Origin: Chryseobacterium camelliae
GTDB taxonomy: Bacteria; Bacteroidota; Bacteroidia; Flavobacteriales; Weeksellaceae
DNA length: 64,000 nucleotides
Direction: 5' to 3'
Assembly: GCF_002770595.1 (NCBI RefSeq)
Contig: NZ_CP022986.1
Location: 1-64,000 of the forward strand
Positions within the stretch are counted from its first letter, which is position 1. Each line of letters opens with the position of its first letter. Below are positions 8,627-17,805 of this stretch, one piece after another. Below the pieces are notes generated by a model. That model did not search any database. It had not been told where the DNA came from and worked only from the letters and a program-made list of their open reading frames with translations. Both the position numbers and the translations under genes were made by a program.

Positions 8627-11600
8627 TATCTATATTGATATTGTTGTAAATATTCTTGCGAAATTAATTGATTTATTTTTTCTGTCGTTGAAAAGTCAAG
8701 ACCTATATTTTCTTTTTTCTTAAATTCATTGACTACAATTTGCATCAGGTATCTCTTAAAATAAGCTTCATTTTTTACCATTTCCTCCTGATTGGTAATT
8801 GTCTCATCAACTTGGAGTTTAACCTGCATCAATGCCCGGTGAAGCTGTGATTCTTTTGTGTTTAAAGTTCCTTTTTCTGATAAACGTTTATGAATTCTGG
8901 CGTACTTATCGTCACTGTCATATTTAGCTTTTAGCAAGGCGTTTTTTCGGTTTAATTCTTTTGCCTGGTCATAGATTTTCTGAAGGAGATGCATATTTTC
9001 TACCATATCTTCCTGAGTCACCTCACTAAGATTTTTTTTCTTGAAAATTCTTTCTAATTCAGCTCTTAGACTTACAAATTCAGAATCTAGCTGATCAAAA
9101 TTAGTTTGTAGAGATTCTCTGGCTTTCCGTAGAATGTTTTTAAATTCATCAGCAAGTACCAATTCACTTTCATCGACTTTAACAAATTGAAAAATTATAT
9201 CCTCTAAAGCTTCAGTTAAAAGATTTCGGTTAGCTTCTTCGTTTCCGATGCTTTCTACAAGATTGAGATTGTCAAGTCGATTTTGCGTTTCAATTAATAG
9301 ACGATTGAGAAGTTCAAAATCTGTTAAGCCTTTTAAAGCTTCATAGCCATTTATGGCAATTAGATTTTTTAACTCTTTTGCAGTTCGTAAAGCCTTTACA
9401 AGTCTAAGAAGTTCTTGCTTGTCATTTAATTCGGCAATTTGTTGAGAAAACACTTCTTTATTAACTGTGTCATAATGAAATAATGTATCTTTTATTTCTT
9501 CAATTTCTTGTCTAATCTCTTCTTCAGATTTAAATAGATGAGAGTACATTTCCATTTCGTCACCCAGCTGTTCCTGCAATTCATCAAAATAGAGTTTATT
9601 GGTGCGATCAAAGGCCTTTGAAATGTCAGCAAAATCTACAACATATCCGTATCGGTATTTTTTGTAAGGACGATTAACTCTTGTAAGTGTCTGCAATAAA
9701 TTATGATCTTGTATGACCCGCGCTAAATATAATTTTTTCAATCGTTTAGCATCAAAGCCTGTTAACAGCATATTATAAACAAACAAAATATCGACGTGTC
9801 CTTTTTTATACGCCTTTATAAGTTCTTTTCGAACCAGCTTGTCATTTTCATCGTATAAAATTAAAGAGGCAGTCAATTTTGGTTCATCTTTTAAGCCATA
9901 TTTTGCTTTTGGTTCTGCAACCATCAATATGCTTGCATCTGTTTCCTGTTCGCCATATTTCTTCTGAAACAAACGGAATAACTCCTTTGCCTGGTCTGCA
10001 GAATCACAAACTACCATCCCTCCCAGAGTAGCATCTTGCTGATCTTTACGGAATTTTATTAAATCATTACAAATATAATCTAATAATGGCTCTGCAAACC
10101 TTGTATTTTTGTAAATGTCTTTTGCAGAAATATCACCACGTAAAACTTTAATCTCATCAATGACATTCTGCATTTGCATTTTAAAATTACCCTCTATTTG
10201 CTCCCTTATCAATCGGAGCGTATATCCATCAGCAATAGACATATTGTAGTAATACTTATGGATATAATTTCCAAAAAGTAGTTTTGAATCATAATCTTTT
10301 GCAACTTCCTTTAATAATGGTGTTCCGGTAAGTGCAATTTTGATTGCATTTTTATCAGAATTAATAAGGTTTGCAAGATAATTTCCTTTCGGATTATATG
10401 AACGGTGCGCTTCATCTAAAAAATAGATTCTTTGAACATTTATATCATAGTTTAAATCCTTTAAAACTGTAGCGTCTTCAGAAAATTTCTGGATATTAAC
10501 AACCGTAATTTCAGATTTACCACTATTATTGTGGATAGCTCCTATAGTTTTTAAACTTTCAACAAAATCTGCTTTTGAATTAACCTTTTTTACACAAAGT
10601 TCTCTGTTAGAAAATTCTGTTGCAGCTTGCTCTAATAAATCTAAACGGTCTACAACAAAATAAAATTTTGGAATAATTTTCTTTTTTGCAAAATAATAAG
10701 TTAAATATTTAACATTATAAAAAGCTAATGCAGTTTTACCTGAACCTTGAGTGTGCCAGATAATTCCTTTATTCTGCCCTAAATCAATTTTTGAAGCGAT
10801 TGCTTGAGTTGCAAAAATTTGAGGATAGCGCATAATGTGCTTTTGAAAAACGGGTTTACCTATATTCTCTTCTTTCACATAAGCAATTGCAAACTGAAGA
10901 ATAAACTGTAATCTCTCTTTGCTAAAAAGAGAAGTAAGAATTTTATTGGTAGGACTATTTTCACTTTTATTAGTGATAAAATCTGGGTTATGCTTAATAA
11001 CAATCAAATTATTATCTCTTAAAATGTCCAATTCTTTGTCCTCGCTTAACTCTAACAATCTTTCTTTTACAAGATAATCTAAATCTTCTCTAAAATAATT
11101 AAATGATATATTGGAGTAAGCAGAAGTTGCATAATAAGCTCCAAAAATGGGCTCAACTAAGCCATCTTCATATTCCATATTATTGGAAAATACCATAAGT
11201 TGAGTAATGTTTGCAAAACGTCTAAAATGTTTATTTCCAAACCTTTCATTGATGCGTCTACGTTCAGCGATAACTCCATCTTTATTATGAGGTTTTTTCA
11301 CCTCTACAAAAGCTAATGGTATTCCATTAACGAGAATTGTAATGTCCGGACGATATTCTTCATCGCCGGATTTGCAGGTTAATTCAGTTGTGATGTGAAA
11401 ATCATTGTTTGAAAAATTTTCAAAATCAATTAATTTAATACCGGAAGTCGATGTTAAACGTTCATAGAATTTTTTTCCAAGATCCTCAAAATCTAATTCT
11501 AAATTAATCTCATCCAAAAACCTTTGTGCTTCTGCTTCAGAAATGCTATTTATTTCGGCAATCTTAGGTAAAAAAATAGAAGGGAAAATATTATTTTCTT

Positions 11601-11700
11601 CTATCCTGTTTTGTTTTTTTAAAGAAATATATTGATAGCCTAGTCGCAACAAATGCAAGATGGCTGGTATTTTAACTCGGGAATCTTCGTTGAAAGACAT
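8626..11700 (-). CDS. hsdR: type I restriction endonuclease subunit HsdR
   Basis: The 1024-residue motor and nuclease subunit cuts unmethylated DNA after ATP-driven translocation. The N-terminal nuclease domain shows the PD…ExK signature (RPDI around Asp119; FVEVKKP with Glu133 and Lys135). The helicase domain has Walker A QGSGKT (318-323) and the DEAH box (429-432), and a later RecA-like domain with LLTGFDAKRLKKLYL and TRVNRPYKK. The C-terminal third is helical and charged, as in the HsdM-docking region. The length fits the family. It is the first gene of hsdRMS. The island is much more AT-rich than genes after 12.3 kb, which suggests horizontal origin. Confidence 0.97.
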   Translation of the reverse strand: MSFNEDSRVKIPAILHLLRLGYQYISLKKQNRIEENNIFPSIFLPKIAEINSISEAEAQRFLDEINLELDFEDLGKKFYERLTSTSGIKLIDFENFSNNDFHITTELTCKSGDEEYRPDITILVNGIPLAFVEVKKPHNKDGVIAERRRINERFGNKHFRRFANITQLMVFSNNMEYEDGLVEPIFGAYYATSAYSNISFNYFREDLDYLVKERLLELSEDKELDILRDNNLIVIKHNPDFITNKSENSPTNKILTSLFSKERLQFILQFAIAYVKEENIGKPVFQKHIMRYPQIFATQAIASKIDLGQNKGIIWHTQGSGKTALAFYNVKYLTYYFAKKKIIPKFYFVVDRLDLLEQAATEFSNRELCVKKVNSKADFVESLKTIGAIHNNSGKSEITVVNIQKFSEDATVLKDLNYDINVQRIYFLDEAHRSYNPKGNYLANLINSDKNAIKIALTGTPLLKEVAKDYDSKLLFGNYIHKYYYNMSIADGYTLRLIREQIEGNFKMQMQNVIDEIKVLRGDISAKDIYKNTRFAEPLLDYICNDLIKFRKDQQDATLGGMVVCDSADQAKELFRLFQKKYGEQETDASILMVAEPKAKYGLKDEPKLTASLILYDENDKLVRKELIKAYKKGHVDILFVYNMLLTGFDAKRLKKLYLARVIQDHNLLQTLTRVNRPYKKYRYGYVVDFADISKAFDRTNKLYFDELQEQLGDEMEMYSHLFKSEEEIRQEIEEIKDTLFHYDTVNKEVFSQQIAELNDKQELLRLVKALRTAKELKNLIAINGYEALKGLTDFELLNRLLIETQNRLDNLNLVESIGNEEANRNLLTEALEDIIFQFVKVDESELVLADEFKNILRKARESLQTNFDQLDSEFVSLRAELERIFKKKNLSEVTQEDMVENMHLLQKIYDQAKELNRKNALLKAKYDSDDKYARIHKRLSEKGTLNTKESQLHRALMQVKLQVDETITNQEEMVKNEAYFKRYLMQIVVNEFKKKENIGLDFSTTEKINQLISQEYLQQYQYR

Positions 11701-11845
11701 TGGCTAATTTAGTTTTAAGTCTTAAAGATACTAAAACGACTAATTACAAAAGCACTTTATAAGGAATACTTTATAAATAATATCTTGTCAACAACCACAT
11801 ATCTTTAATAATTATAGTCTTTAGCATCTTTGAATTACTTTTTTT

Positions 11846-12075
11846 TCACCTAACGCCACCCTTCAACTCCCCACCAAAATCCAACATCACCACCTGGCTT
11901 CCCTGAAACGGATTATAAGACGGCTGATAATCAATATAGCCCGAAGAATAAAGGTTTTCAGGCCTTTATGATAGGTGGCTTTTGAGTGGATTTACTGATG
12001 CGCATTACCTCATCGCGGGAAATACTAACCGGATTTCGGAAACGGCTGAAATTTTGATTTTTTTTAATATCCGCA
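11846..12075 (-). pseudogene. remnant of a mobile-element helix-turn-helix protein
   Basis: Fragments in shifted frames resemble the small DNA-binding protein carried by Bacteroidota integrative elements, whose usual core is ISKxSxATYHKxLxxLxxxGYI. Here one frame reads VSISRDEVMRISKS, a second ATYHKGLKT, and a third NLYSSGYIDYQPSYNPFQGS to a TGA at 11846. No frame is long enough to work and no start is evident. It lies between hsdR and tRNA-Ser, so it probably marks an old integration. Family assignment is from memory of the motif. Confidence 0.55.
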
Positions 12076-12084
12076 CTAAAACAA

Positions 12085-12118
12085 AAAACGCTGTAAACAT
12101 CAATGTTTACAGCGTTTT
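12085..12118. terminator. hairpin terminator beside tRNA-Ser
   Basis: A perfect 15-bp stem (AAAACGCTGTAAACA with its reverse complement) encloses a 4-base loop, with A and T runs at the two ends so it can work on either strand. It lies 24 bp past the 3' end of the reverse-strand tRNA. Confidence 0.85.
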
Positions 12119-12142
12119 AGCTTATTTTGGTTTCTAACCTGG

Positions 12143-12227
12143 CGGAGAGTGAGGGATTCGAACCCCCGGACCTGTTACAGTCAACAGTTTTCAAGACTGC
12201 CGCAATCGACCACTCTGCCAACTCTCC
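12143..12227 (-). tRNA. tRNA-Ser (anticodon TGA), copy 1
   Basis: The 85-nt sequence has the 7-bp acceptor stem GGAGAGT/ACTCTCC, an anticodon loop CTTGAAA with TGA, a long variable arm typical of serine tRNA, and the T-loop GGTTCGAATCC. CCA is not encoded. It is identical over its full length to the copy at 59342-59426. Confidence 0.97.
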
Positions 12228-12370
12228 CTAAATACCGGCATACTTCCGTTTTCAGTGGTGCAAATATAGGATTATTTATTGTATTACAAAAATATTTTTG
12301 GCAGCTGAAGACTTTTAAATCGAAAGGAGCTGATATCCAATAAAATATAGTATGCTTTGATGTGCAGATG

Positions 12371-12988
12371 CTAGTTGCTGTTGAAGTCCAGCAGTCCGTC
12401 TGCAATACATTTCCATTGTATTTTTGAAAACCCCAGGATACCGCCGAAGGCGATCATCAGGTTCCTGATCTTATCCATCAGTTTCGCATTGAAGTTGGGC
12501 GATTCGTTGCGGCCGTAAATACCTGTTTTAAGCGTGGAGCCCGAATGGGAAATAAGAAATGTGGAAGTGGCCTTTTCCGAGTAGAAGTGGGCGATATATC
12601 GATTGTCTTTTTCCTGCGGGTTACTGCATGGCCTGGAAGTGATCAGGATGCTTTCTTCGTGATCATCATTTCTATGGACAATCTTAGTAATTTCTACCCA
12701 GTCAAAGCCTTTTCCTGCCTGGTCCGGTGGTCCGGGAATGTCGATCCTGATGAAATCTCCGATCTTGGGAATGCGCTGCACAGGATTTCCGGCTGAGTCA
12801 TAAAGGCGGAAGTCTGCTGAACCTTTACCACAGTAACTTTTCCACTCGCCGAGGGCGAAGAAACGCTCTTTCAGCAGATGGAATTTTTCTGCGGCTTTTT
12901 CCGGACTGTCGAAATTTTTCAGGCTTTCCGTATCGTGGAAGCCTCCCCGTTGTTGTGCCGGAACACCCGATATCTTTTTAGGCTTCAT
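12371..12988 (-). CDS. conserved hypothetical protein
   Basis: The 205-residue protein is not recognised. It is soluble, without signal peptide or membrane segment. The N-terminal part is basic (MKPKKISGVPAQQRGG); the middle reads like a compact beta-rich domain (DFIRIDIPGPPDQAGKGFDW VEITKIV). The segment RYIAHFYSEKATSTFLISHS and the C-terminal WKCIADGLLDFNSN are well structured. Codon use and GC content fit the core genes rather than the neighbouring AT-rich island. It stands alone, with a tRNA downstream. Confidence 0.75.
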   Translation of the reverse strand: MKPKKISGVPAQQRGGFHDTESLKNFDSPEKAAEKFHLLKERFFALGEWKSYCGKGSADFRLYDSAGNPVQRIPKIGDFIRIDIPGPPDQAGKGFDWVEITKIVHRNDDHEESILITSRPCSNPQEKDNRYIAHFYSEKATSTFLISHSGSTLKTGIYGRNESPNFNAKLMDKIRNLMIAFGGILGFSKIQWKCIADGLLDFNSN

Positions 12989-13065
12989 ATTGATTGTTTG
13001 TTTAAAATTACAAGAAATGGGCAGACTATAGTATGAGCAAGGTCACAATGATTATAGATTTTAAA

Positions 13066-13215
13066 TTTTAGATTATGAATTTTGACAGATGATGATTAAC
13101 AGACTTTAAACGACGACCTGGGAAAGAAAGGCGTTAAAAAAATAAAGGCTGTGAACGGTAAGAAAATTCTTCTGTCCGAAGCGCGGCACAAGAAGTTCAA
13201 AGACAGTTCTTATAG
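13066..13215 (+). repeat. decayed repeat shared with 59710-59845
   Basis: This stretch and 59710-59845 share a common origin: both begin with 'tagattatgaat(c/t)ttgaca', then 'gatgattaac', then 'cttctgtccga'. Conceptual translation gives DLGKKGVKKIKAVNGKKILL here and DLGKKSLKKIKTVKVKKILL there, so the unit may derive from a basic protein-coding fragment. No complete frame remains. Each copy lies about 1 kb or less from one of the two identical tRNA-Ser genes. Confidence 0.6.
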
Positions 13216-13511
13216 CTGATCCGCGCAAGTTCAGAATTTTTAGTGATCAGCCTTTGTTTTTAGTCTTTCTTTCCAGTCTTGATCTTTTGTTTCTTTTGTT
13301 TGACTACGTCGAATCTTCGATTTCAAGGCAAAAGAAAAGAGGGGAATATGTTTTTAGATGAGAGATGATAGACGGATAGATAAGAGACAGAGATCATGGA
13401 TTTTAAATTTTAGAATAATATTTATCTTTGTGTAGGGCGGACTGTTTCTTTAGCCTATGAGTTCATAACCCCGGGATCATTAATTAGTTTGAATTGAGTA
13501 AAGGTTAGATT
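13216..13511. other. low-complexity intergenic stretch
   Basis: Contains 'tagatgagagatgatagacggatagata' and 'ttttaaattttaga' type low-complexity motifs, which recur at 59570-59960. No gene is supported. Confidence 0.5.
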
Positions 13512-13970
13512 ATGGCAAAAAAGAGTGCGGGTATTTTACTGTTCAGAAAACAGAAAGGGGAGCTGTATGTATTTCTGGTACATCCGGGCGGGCCTTTCTG
13601 GAAAAATAAAGATGACGGAGCATGGTCGGTTCCCAAAGGGGAAATCATGGAGGATGAAGATCCGCTGGAACGGGCGCGTACTGAATTTTCAGAAGAGACC
13701 GGAAAGGAGGTTACCGGAAATTTTATTGCTCTGAAAGCCATCACCCAAAAGGGCGGGAAGACCGTTTATTGCTGGGCTGTGGAAGGAGAAATCGAGACTT
13801 CAGGATTGTCCAGCAATACGATCATGATCGCGTGGCCGCCCAGGTCCGGAAAAATGATGGAGATTCCTGAAGTAGACCGGTGGGAATGGTTTTCGGCGGA
13901 AGAGGCACGAATTAAAATCAATCCTGCGCAATGCGCATTCATTGATGAAATTGAAGGAGTACTACAATGA
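13512..13970 (+). CDS. Nudix hydrolase
   Basis: The 152-residue protein hydrolyses a nucleoside diphosphate linked to another group. The Nudix box spans about residues 43-65 (GEIMEDEDPLERARTEFSEE then TG), keeping the Gly, Arg-Glu and Glu-Glu that bind the metal. The start KKSAGILLFRKQKGELYVFL is typical of the Ap4A/NTP-type group that includes diadenosine polyphosphate hydrolases. Substrate is not determinable. It ends directly against the convergent AlkB-like gene (stop at 13970, next gene's stop from 13971). Confidence 0.93.
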   Translation: MAKKSAGILLFRKQKGELYVFLVHPGGPFWKNKDDGAWSVPKGEIMEDEDPLERARTEFSEETGKEVTGNFIALKAITQKGGKTVYCWAVEGEIETSGLSSNTIMIAWPPRSGKMMEIPEVDRWEWFSAEEARIKINPAQCAFIDEIEGVLQ

Positions 13971-14582
13971 TTACAATTCCCGGATCATTCGGAAAGTAAG
14001 GTTGATACGGGGGCGCATAAGCTCAGAAGATTTGGCAATGCGGTGTTCCCATTCCGTCTGTAAATTCCCTTTCATAATCAGTAAAGAACCATGAGCGAGG
14101 GAAATGGAGTGTTTCTGCCTGTGGTCATCCAGTTTCCTGAAATCAAAATTTCTTACCTGCCCCAGGCTCAGTGAAGCAATGGAAGACAGGGTTTCGGTAG
14201 CGTGCGTCTTGTCGCGGTGCCACGCTACGGAATCATGACCGTTACGGTATAAGTTCAGCAATACCGAATTAAAACGGCAATCCGTTTCATTTTCAATGCG
14301 TTTTTTGAGGTCCAGCAGCTCAGGCAGCCAAGGATGGGCGGTCACTGCTTTTTTACCGATCTGGTAAGAGGTGTCCGGATCGCCATACCAGGCGGTCAGG
14401 CGCGGAGTAACAACTGTTTTATCCCGTATTTTCTGCAACGTCTGCTCCCAAGGAACGGTATCAATCAATAATCTGATCAGCTGGTCTGCTTCTTCCCTGG
14501 CTAAAAATTGTTCCGTATAATCCAGCAGTTGATCGGGGAAACGGTAAAATTCATCAGAATTGAAAAGGCTAAGTTGTTGCAT
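13971..14582 (-). CDS. AlkB-like 2-oxoglutarate/Fe(II) dioxygenase
   Basis: The 203-residue protein belongs to the AlkB family, which removes alkyl groups from DNA or RNA bases by oxidative demethylation. The iron ligands are visible as His-x-Asp in AWHRDKTH and the distal His in EWEHRI, followed by the 2-oxoglutarate-binding R-x-N-x-T-F-R (RINLTFR). LYRNGHDSVAWHRD and the substrate-side TPRLTAWYGD are characteristic of the bacterial ALKBH2/3-like group. The length is normal. It is convergent with the Nudix gene with no gap; both could belong to nucleotide/DNA repair, but they are not co-transcribed. Confidence 0.93.
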   Translation of the reverse strand: MQQLSLFNSDEFYRFPDQLLDYTEQFLAREEADQLIRLLIDTVPWEQTLQKIRDKTVVTPRLTAWYGDPDTSYQIGKKAVTAHPWLPELLDLKKRIENETDCRFNSVLLNLYRNGHDSVAWHRDKTHATETLSSIASLSLGQVRNFDFRKLDDHRQKHSISLAHGSLLIMKGNLQTEWEHRIAKSSELMRPRINLTFRMIREL

Positions 14583-14718
14583 TACAAAATAGAGGCGTTA
14601 CAGGTTCAAAATAAATCATAGTGTTACCGTATAAAAGTAACACTATGAGTTGTTCTTGCTTAAATCATTGACATATTGATACAATGACTGATGTGGTGTT
14701 GTTAAATGTGCAGTTTGC

Positions 14719-15212
<494 letters not shown>

Positions 15213-17018
15213 ATGATCAACAAACCTTTGCACAATTTCCATATTCCCGTAATGGGATTGGCGTACACGATAGACAGCCCTATCCGTGTAGCGCAGTACG
15301 GAATATCTTCCGTCATTTCTATAATCGATGATGAGATTATAGAGAAAATGAAAAATTTTTACAGCAGGAAATTCAACCTGACGTATGCCGAGATTCCTGT
15401 GAAAGCAGACGATTACCGTGCCAGGAGGATTACGGACTACCTGAATATGGTAGATGAGATCGTTACGGAAAAGTTCGGAGCCTTTAAAGAGGACCTTGTT
15501 AAGAACAGAGCCACACTGAAAAGATTTACCGAAATGCTTCCCAACACTTCGGAGCTTAGAAAAAGCCTCCAGAGCTTTCTGGGCCAGAGCGGTGATTTCA
15601 CTGCTGCCGTACGGCGCTGCATTGAGACCCACCTGAACCCGGGCAGCATTGACGTGAATATCATGACCAAAGTGGACAAGGACAATTACAGGGACCATGA
15701 ACAGCTCCCTGTGATGTACAATGATGCCCATGCGTCACTCCGTGGATTTGCCAACAGCCGGTTATCCGCTGCTGTGGTGCTGTCTGCGGGCATGAATCCG
15801 AGGCTGTACAGCTATATGGAAACCTTTGATGATTTTTTTCCGGATGCTAACGGACAGATCAAAAAGAAGATTATCCTTAAGGTCAGCGATTTCAGGTCGG
15901 CCATGATCCAGGGAAACTTCCTGGCTAAAAAGGGACTCTGGGTATCGGAATACAGGATTGAGTCCGGACTCAACTGCGGCGGCCATGCTTTTGCCACCGA
16001 AGGTTTGCTGCTGGGACCTATCATGGAAGAATTCATGCAGAAAAAACAGGAGCTGATCCATTCAGCCTATTCCCTGATGTCCGCTGCTTTGGAGCAGAAG
16101 GGCAAACCCGGACTGTCCGGTCCCCCGGAAATGAAGATTACGGTACAGGGTGGAGTAGGTACCTCAGAAGAGCATGCATTCCTGCTTGAAAGGTTCCATG
16201 TAGATAGCGTGGGATGGGGATCTCCTTTCCTGCTGGTTCCGGAAGCCACTTCGGTAGACCGTGAAACCAGGGAACTGCTGAGGCAGTCCGGAGAACATGA
16301 CTTTTATGTAAGCAACCTTTCTCCGCTGGGCGTATTGTTCAATACTGTTAAAGGCACCTCCAATGAACTCATCAGGATGCGCAGAGGAACTGTAAACCGG
16401 TATGGAAGCTCGTGCCCGAAAAAACTGCTGGCCCTCAGCAAAGAGTTTTCCCCTGAAGGAACCTGTACGGCTTCCAAAAAGTACCAGGATATCAGGCTTG
16501 CCGAACTGGATTCAGAAAAGCCGCACCTCAGCATGGAACAATTTGAGAGGAAAAAGAAAACCATCACCGAAAAAGCGTGCCTGTGCGTAGGATTGGTCAA
16601 TGCCGCTTATATGGAGCAGGATATGGAAGTCAAAGGCGAGGAACAGGGAGTGGTAGTCTGTCCGGGCCCTAACCTGGCCTATTTTGATAAAGAAGTTTCC
16701 CTTTCGGAAATGGTCCGCCATATTTACGGCAACGGTGATGTGCTTTCCGTGCGCAACCGCCCGAATATGTTTATCAATGAACTTAAAATGTATGTTCAGC
16801 ATCTCAGGGAAGGTATTGCAGCCTGTGGAGAAAGCCTTACCAGCGTTCAGCAGAAAAAGTGGAAAACGTTCAGGGACAATCTGTATGAAGGCATCGCCTA
16901 TTATGAGGAAATGTTTGCCAACACCGGATTTTTCTGGACAGAGATCAATGTGATTAACAGGCAGCTCAGGGATTATAAGAATATGCTTGCAGAGATCGAA
17001 ATCCCGGACATCCGGTAA
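15213..17018 (+). CDS. conserved hypothetical protein, possible TIM-barrel enzyme
   Basis: The 601-residue cytosolic protein has no name I can support. Three segments look like the phosphate- or flavin-binding loops of a TIM barrel: GLNCGGHAFATEG (around 250), QGGVGTSEEHAFLLERF and GWGSPFLLVPEATSVD (around 310-350), similar in style to nitronate monooxygenase-like proteins. The C-terminal half holds several cysteines (SCPKK, CTASKKY, KACLCVGL, VVCPGP) that could bind a metal or Fe-S cluster. The N-terminus IPVMGLAYTIDSPIRVAQYG resembles the first barrel strand. It is transcribed alone and ends at a strong hairpin. The flavin idea is inference only. Confidence 0.7.
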   Translation: MINKPLHNFHIPVMGLAYTIDSPIRVAQYGISSVISIIDDEIIEKMKNFYSRKFNLTYAEIPVKADDYRARRITDYLNMVDEIVTEKFGAFKEDLVKNRATLKRFTEMLPNTSELRKSLQSFLGQSGDFTAAVRRCIETHLNPGSIDVNIMTKVDKDNYRDHEQLPVMYNDAHASLRGFANSRLSAAVVLSAGMNPRLYSYMETFDDFFPDANGQIKKKIILKVSDFRSAMIQGNFLAKKGLWVSEYRIESGLNCGGHAFATEGLLLGPIMEEFMQKKQELIHSAYSLMSAALEQKGKPGLSGPPEMKITVQGGVGTSEEHAFLLERFHVDSVGWGSPFLLVPEATSVDRETRELLRQSGEHDFYVSNLSPLGVLFNTVKGTSNELIRMRRGTVNRYGSSCPKKLLALSKEFSPEGTCTASKKYQDIRLAELDSEKPHLSMEQFERKKKTITEKACLCVGLVNAAYMEQDMEVKGEEQGVVVCPGPNLAYFDKEVSLSEMVRHIYGNGDVLSVRNRPNMFINELKMYVQHLREGIAACGESLTSVQQKKWKTFRDNLYEGIAYYEEMFANTGFFWTEINVINRQLRDYKNMLAEIEIPDIR

Positions 17019-17034
17019 AGATGACAAGGCTTTA

Positions 17035-17075
17035 AAAAATGGTTTCGGCTGCCGGAGGCAGCCGAAACCATTTTT
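17035..17075. terminator. bidirectional hairpin terminator
   Basis: A perfect 19-bp stem (AAAAATGGTTTCGGCTGCC and its complement) has a GGA loop. It lies between the convergent genes ending at 17018 and 17107 and carries A/T runs for both directions. Confidence 0.93.
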
Positions 17076-17106
17076 ATCATAGAATCAAAAGATTTTTTGC
17101 AGATTT

Positions 17107-17805
17107 TTATTTCGGAATATGCTGATGGAGGAAACCGGCAAGCATTTCCGTATTCCCTCCGTAATGATGGTCTCCATGGATGTGGACCATCTGATACGTT
17201 GCAGGATTGAGTGTAATCTCATTGTATGGAAAATGGGCAAACTCAAAATCACTCAGCACCAGCGTCAGCGGAACGTCCTTCATTCTATTGATCTCGGGAA
17301 TCACTTCAAAGCTGCCTTTGAATTCCTCTCCGAAATATTCCGTAAGATGGATTTTAAAATCATTGCTTTTGGAAGGCCCGATGATAAATACCTTTTCAAT
17401 TTTATTTTTGAGGTCCGGTGTAAAGCGGTTATAGACAAACGCCGTGACATCAGCCCCAAAGGAAAAGCCGATAATGATAACCTTTTTGTTCTTACGGCCG
17501 TTTAGCTGCCGGTTGATGTATTTTTCCACATCAGCAGACGTCTGAACGGGGGTTTTCCTGCTCCAGAAATATGATTTGGTATCCAGGGCAAATACATCGT
17601 AGCCGAAACTATGGAGATCCCTGCCCAGGTTTTTGGAAAAGGTATTGAACCCGGCATCACCGCTCAAGTAAAAAATAATAGGGCGGGAATCATAGTCGTC
17701 ATTCCATTCCGTCACTTTAAAATCACTTCCTTTTCCACAGCCGGAGAGCATAAAGATTAAAAAAAAGAAGGGGGTTAACCGTAATAATTTCAATGTGCTG
17801 TTCAT
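17107..17805 (-). CDS. AcvB/VirJ-like lipoprotein hydrolase
   Basis: The 232-residue protein has a lipoprotein signal (FLIFMLSGC, lipidated Cys) and an alpha/beta-hydrolase domain. The nucleophile elbow is GFSFGAD and the N-terminal oxyanion region IIFYLSGDAGFN; a late HGDHHYGG supplies the catalytic His. This matches the VirJ/AcvB family; AcvB of Agrobacterium is known to hydrolyse lysyl-phosphatidylglycerol. Its start overlaps the end of mprF by 4 bp, so a synthase and its hydrolase are coupled. The lipid substrate is inferred from that pairing. It acts in the periplasm or at a membrane face. Confidence 0.85.
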   Translation of the reverse strand: MNSTLKLLRLTPFFFLIFMLSGCGKGSDFKVTEWNDDYDSRPIIFYLSGDAGFNTFSKNLGRDLHSFGYDVFALDTKSYFWSRKTPVQTSADVEKYINRQLNGRKNKKVIIIGFSFGADVTAFVYNRFTPDLKNKIEKVFIIGPSKSNDFKIHLTEYFGEEFKGSFEVIPEINRMKDVPLTLVLSDFEFAHFPYNEITLNPATYQMVHIHGDHHYGGNTEMLAGFLHQHIPK

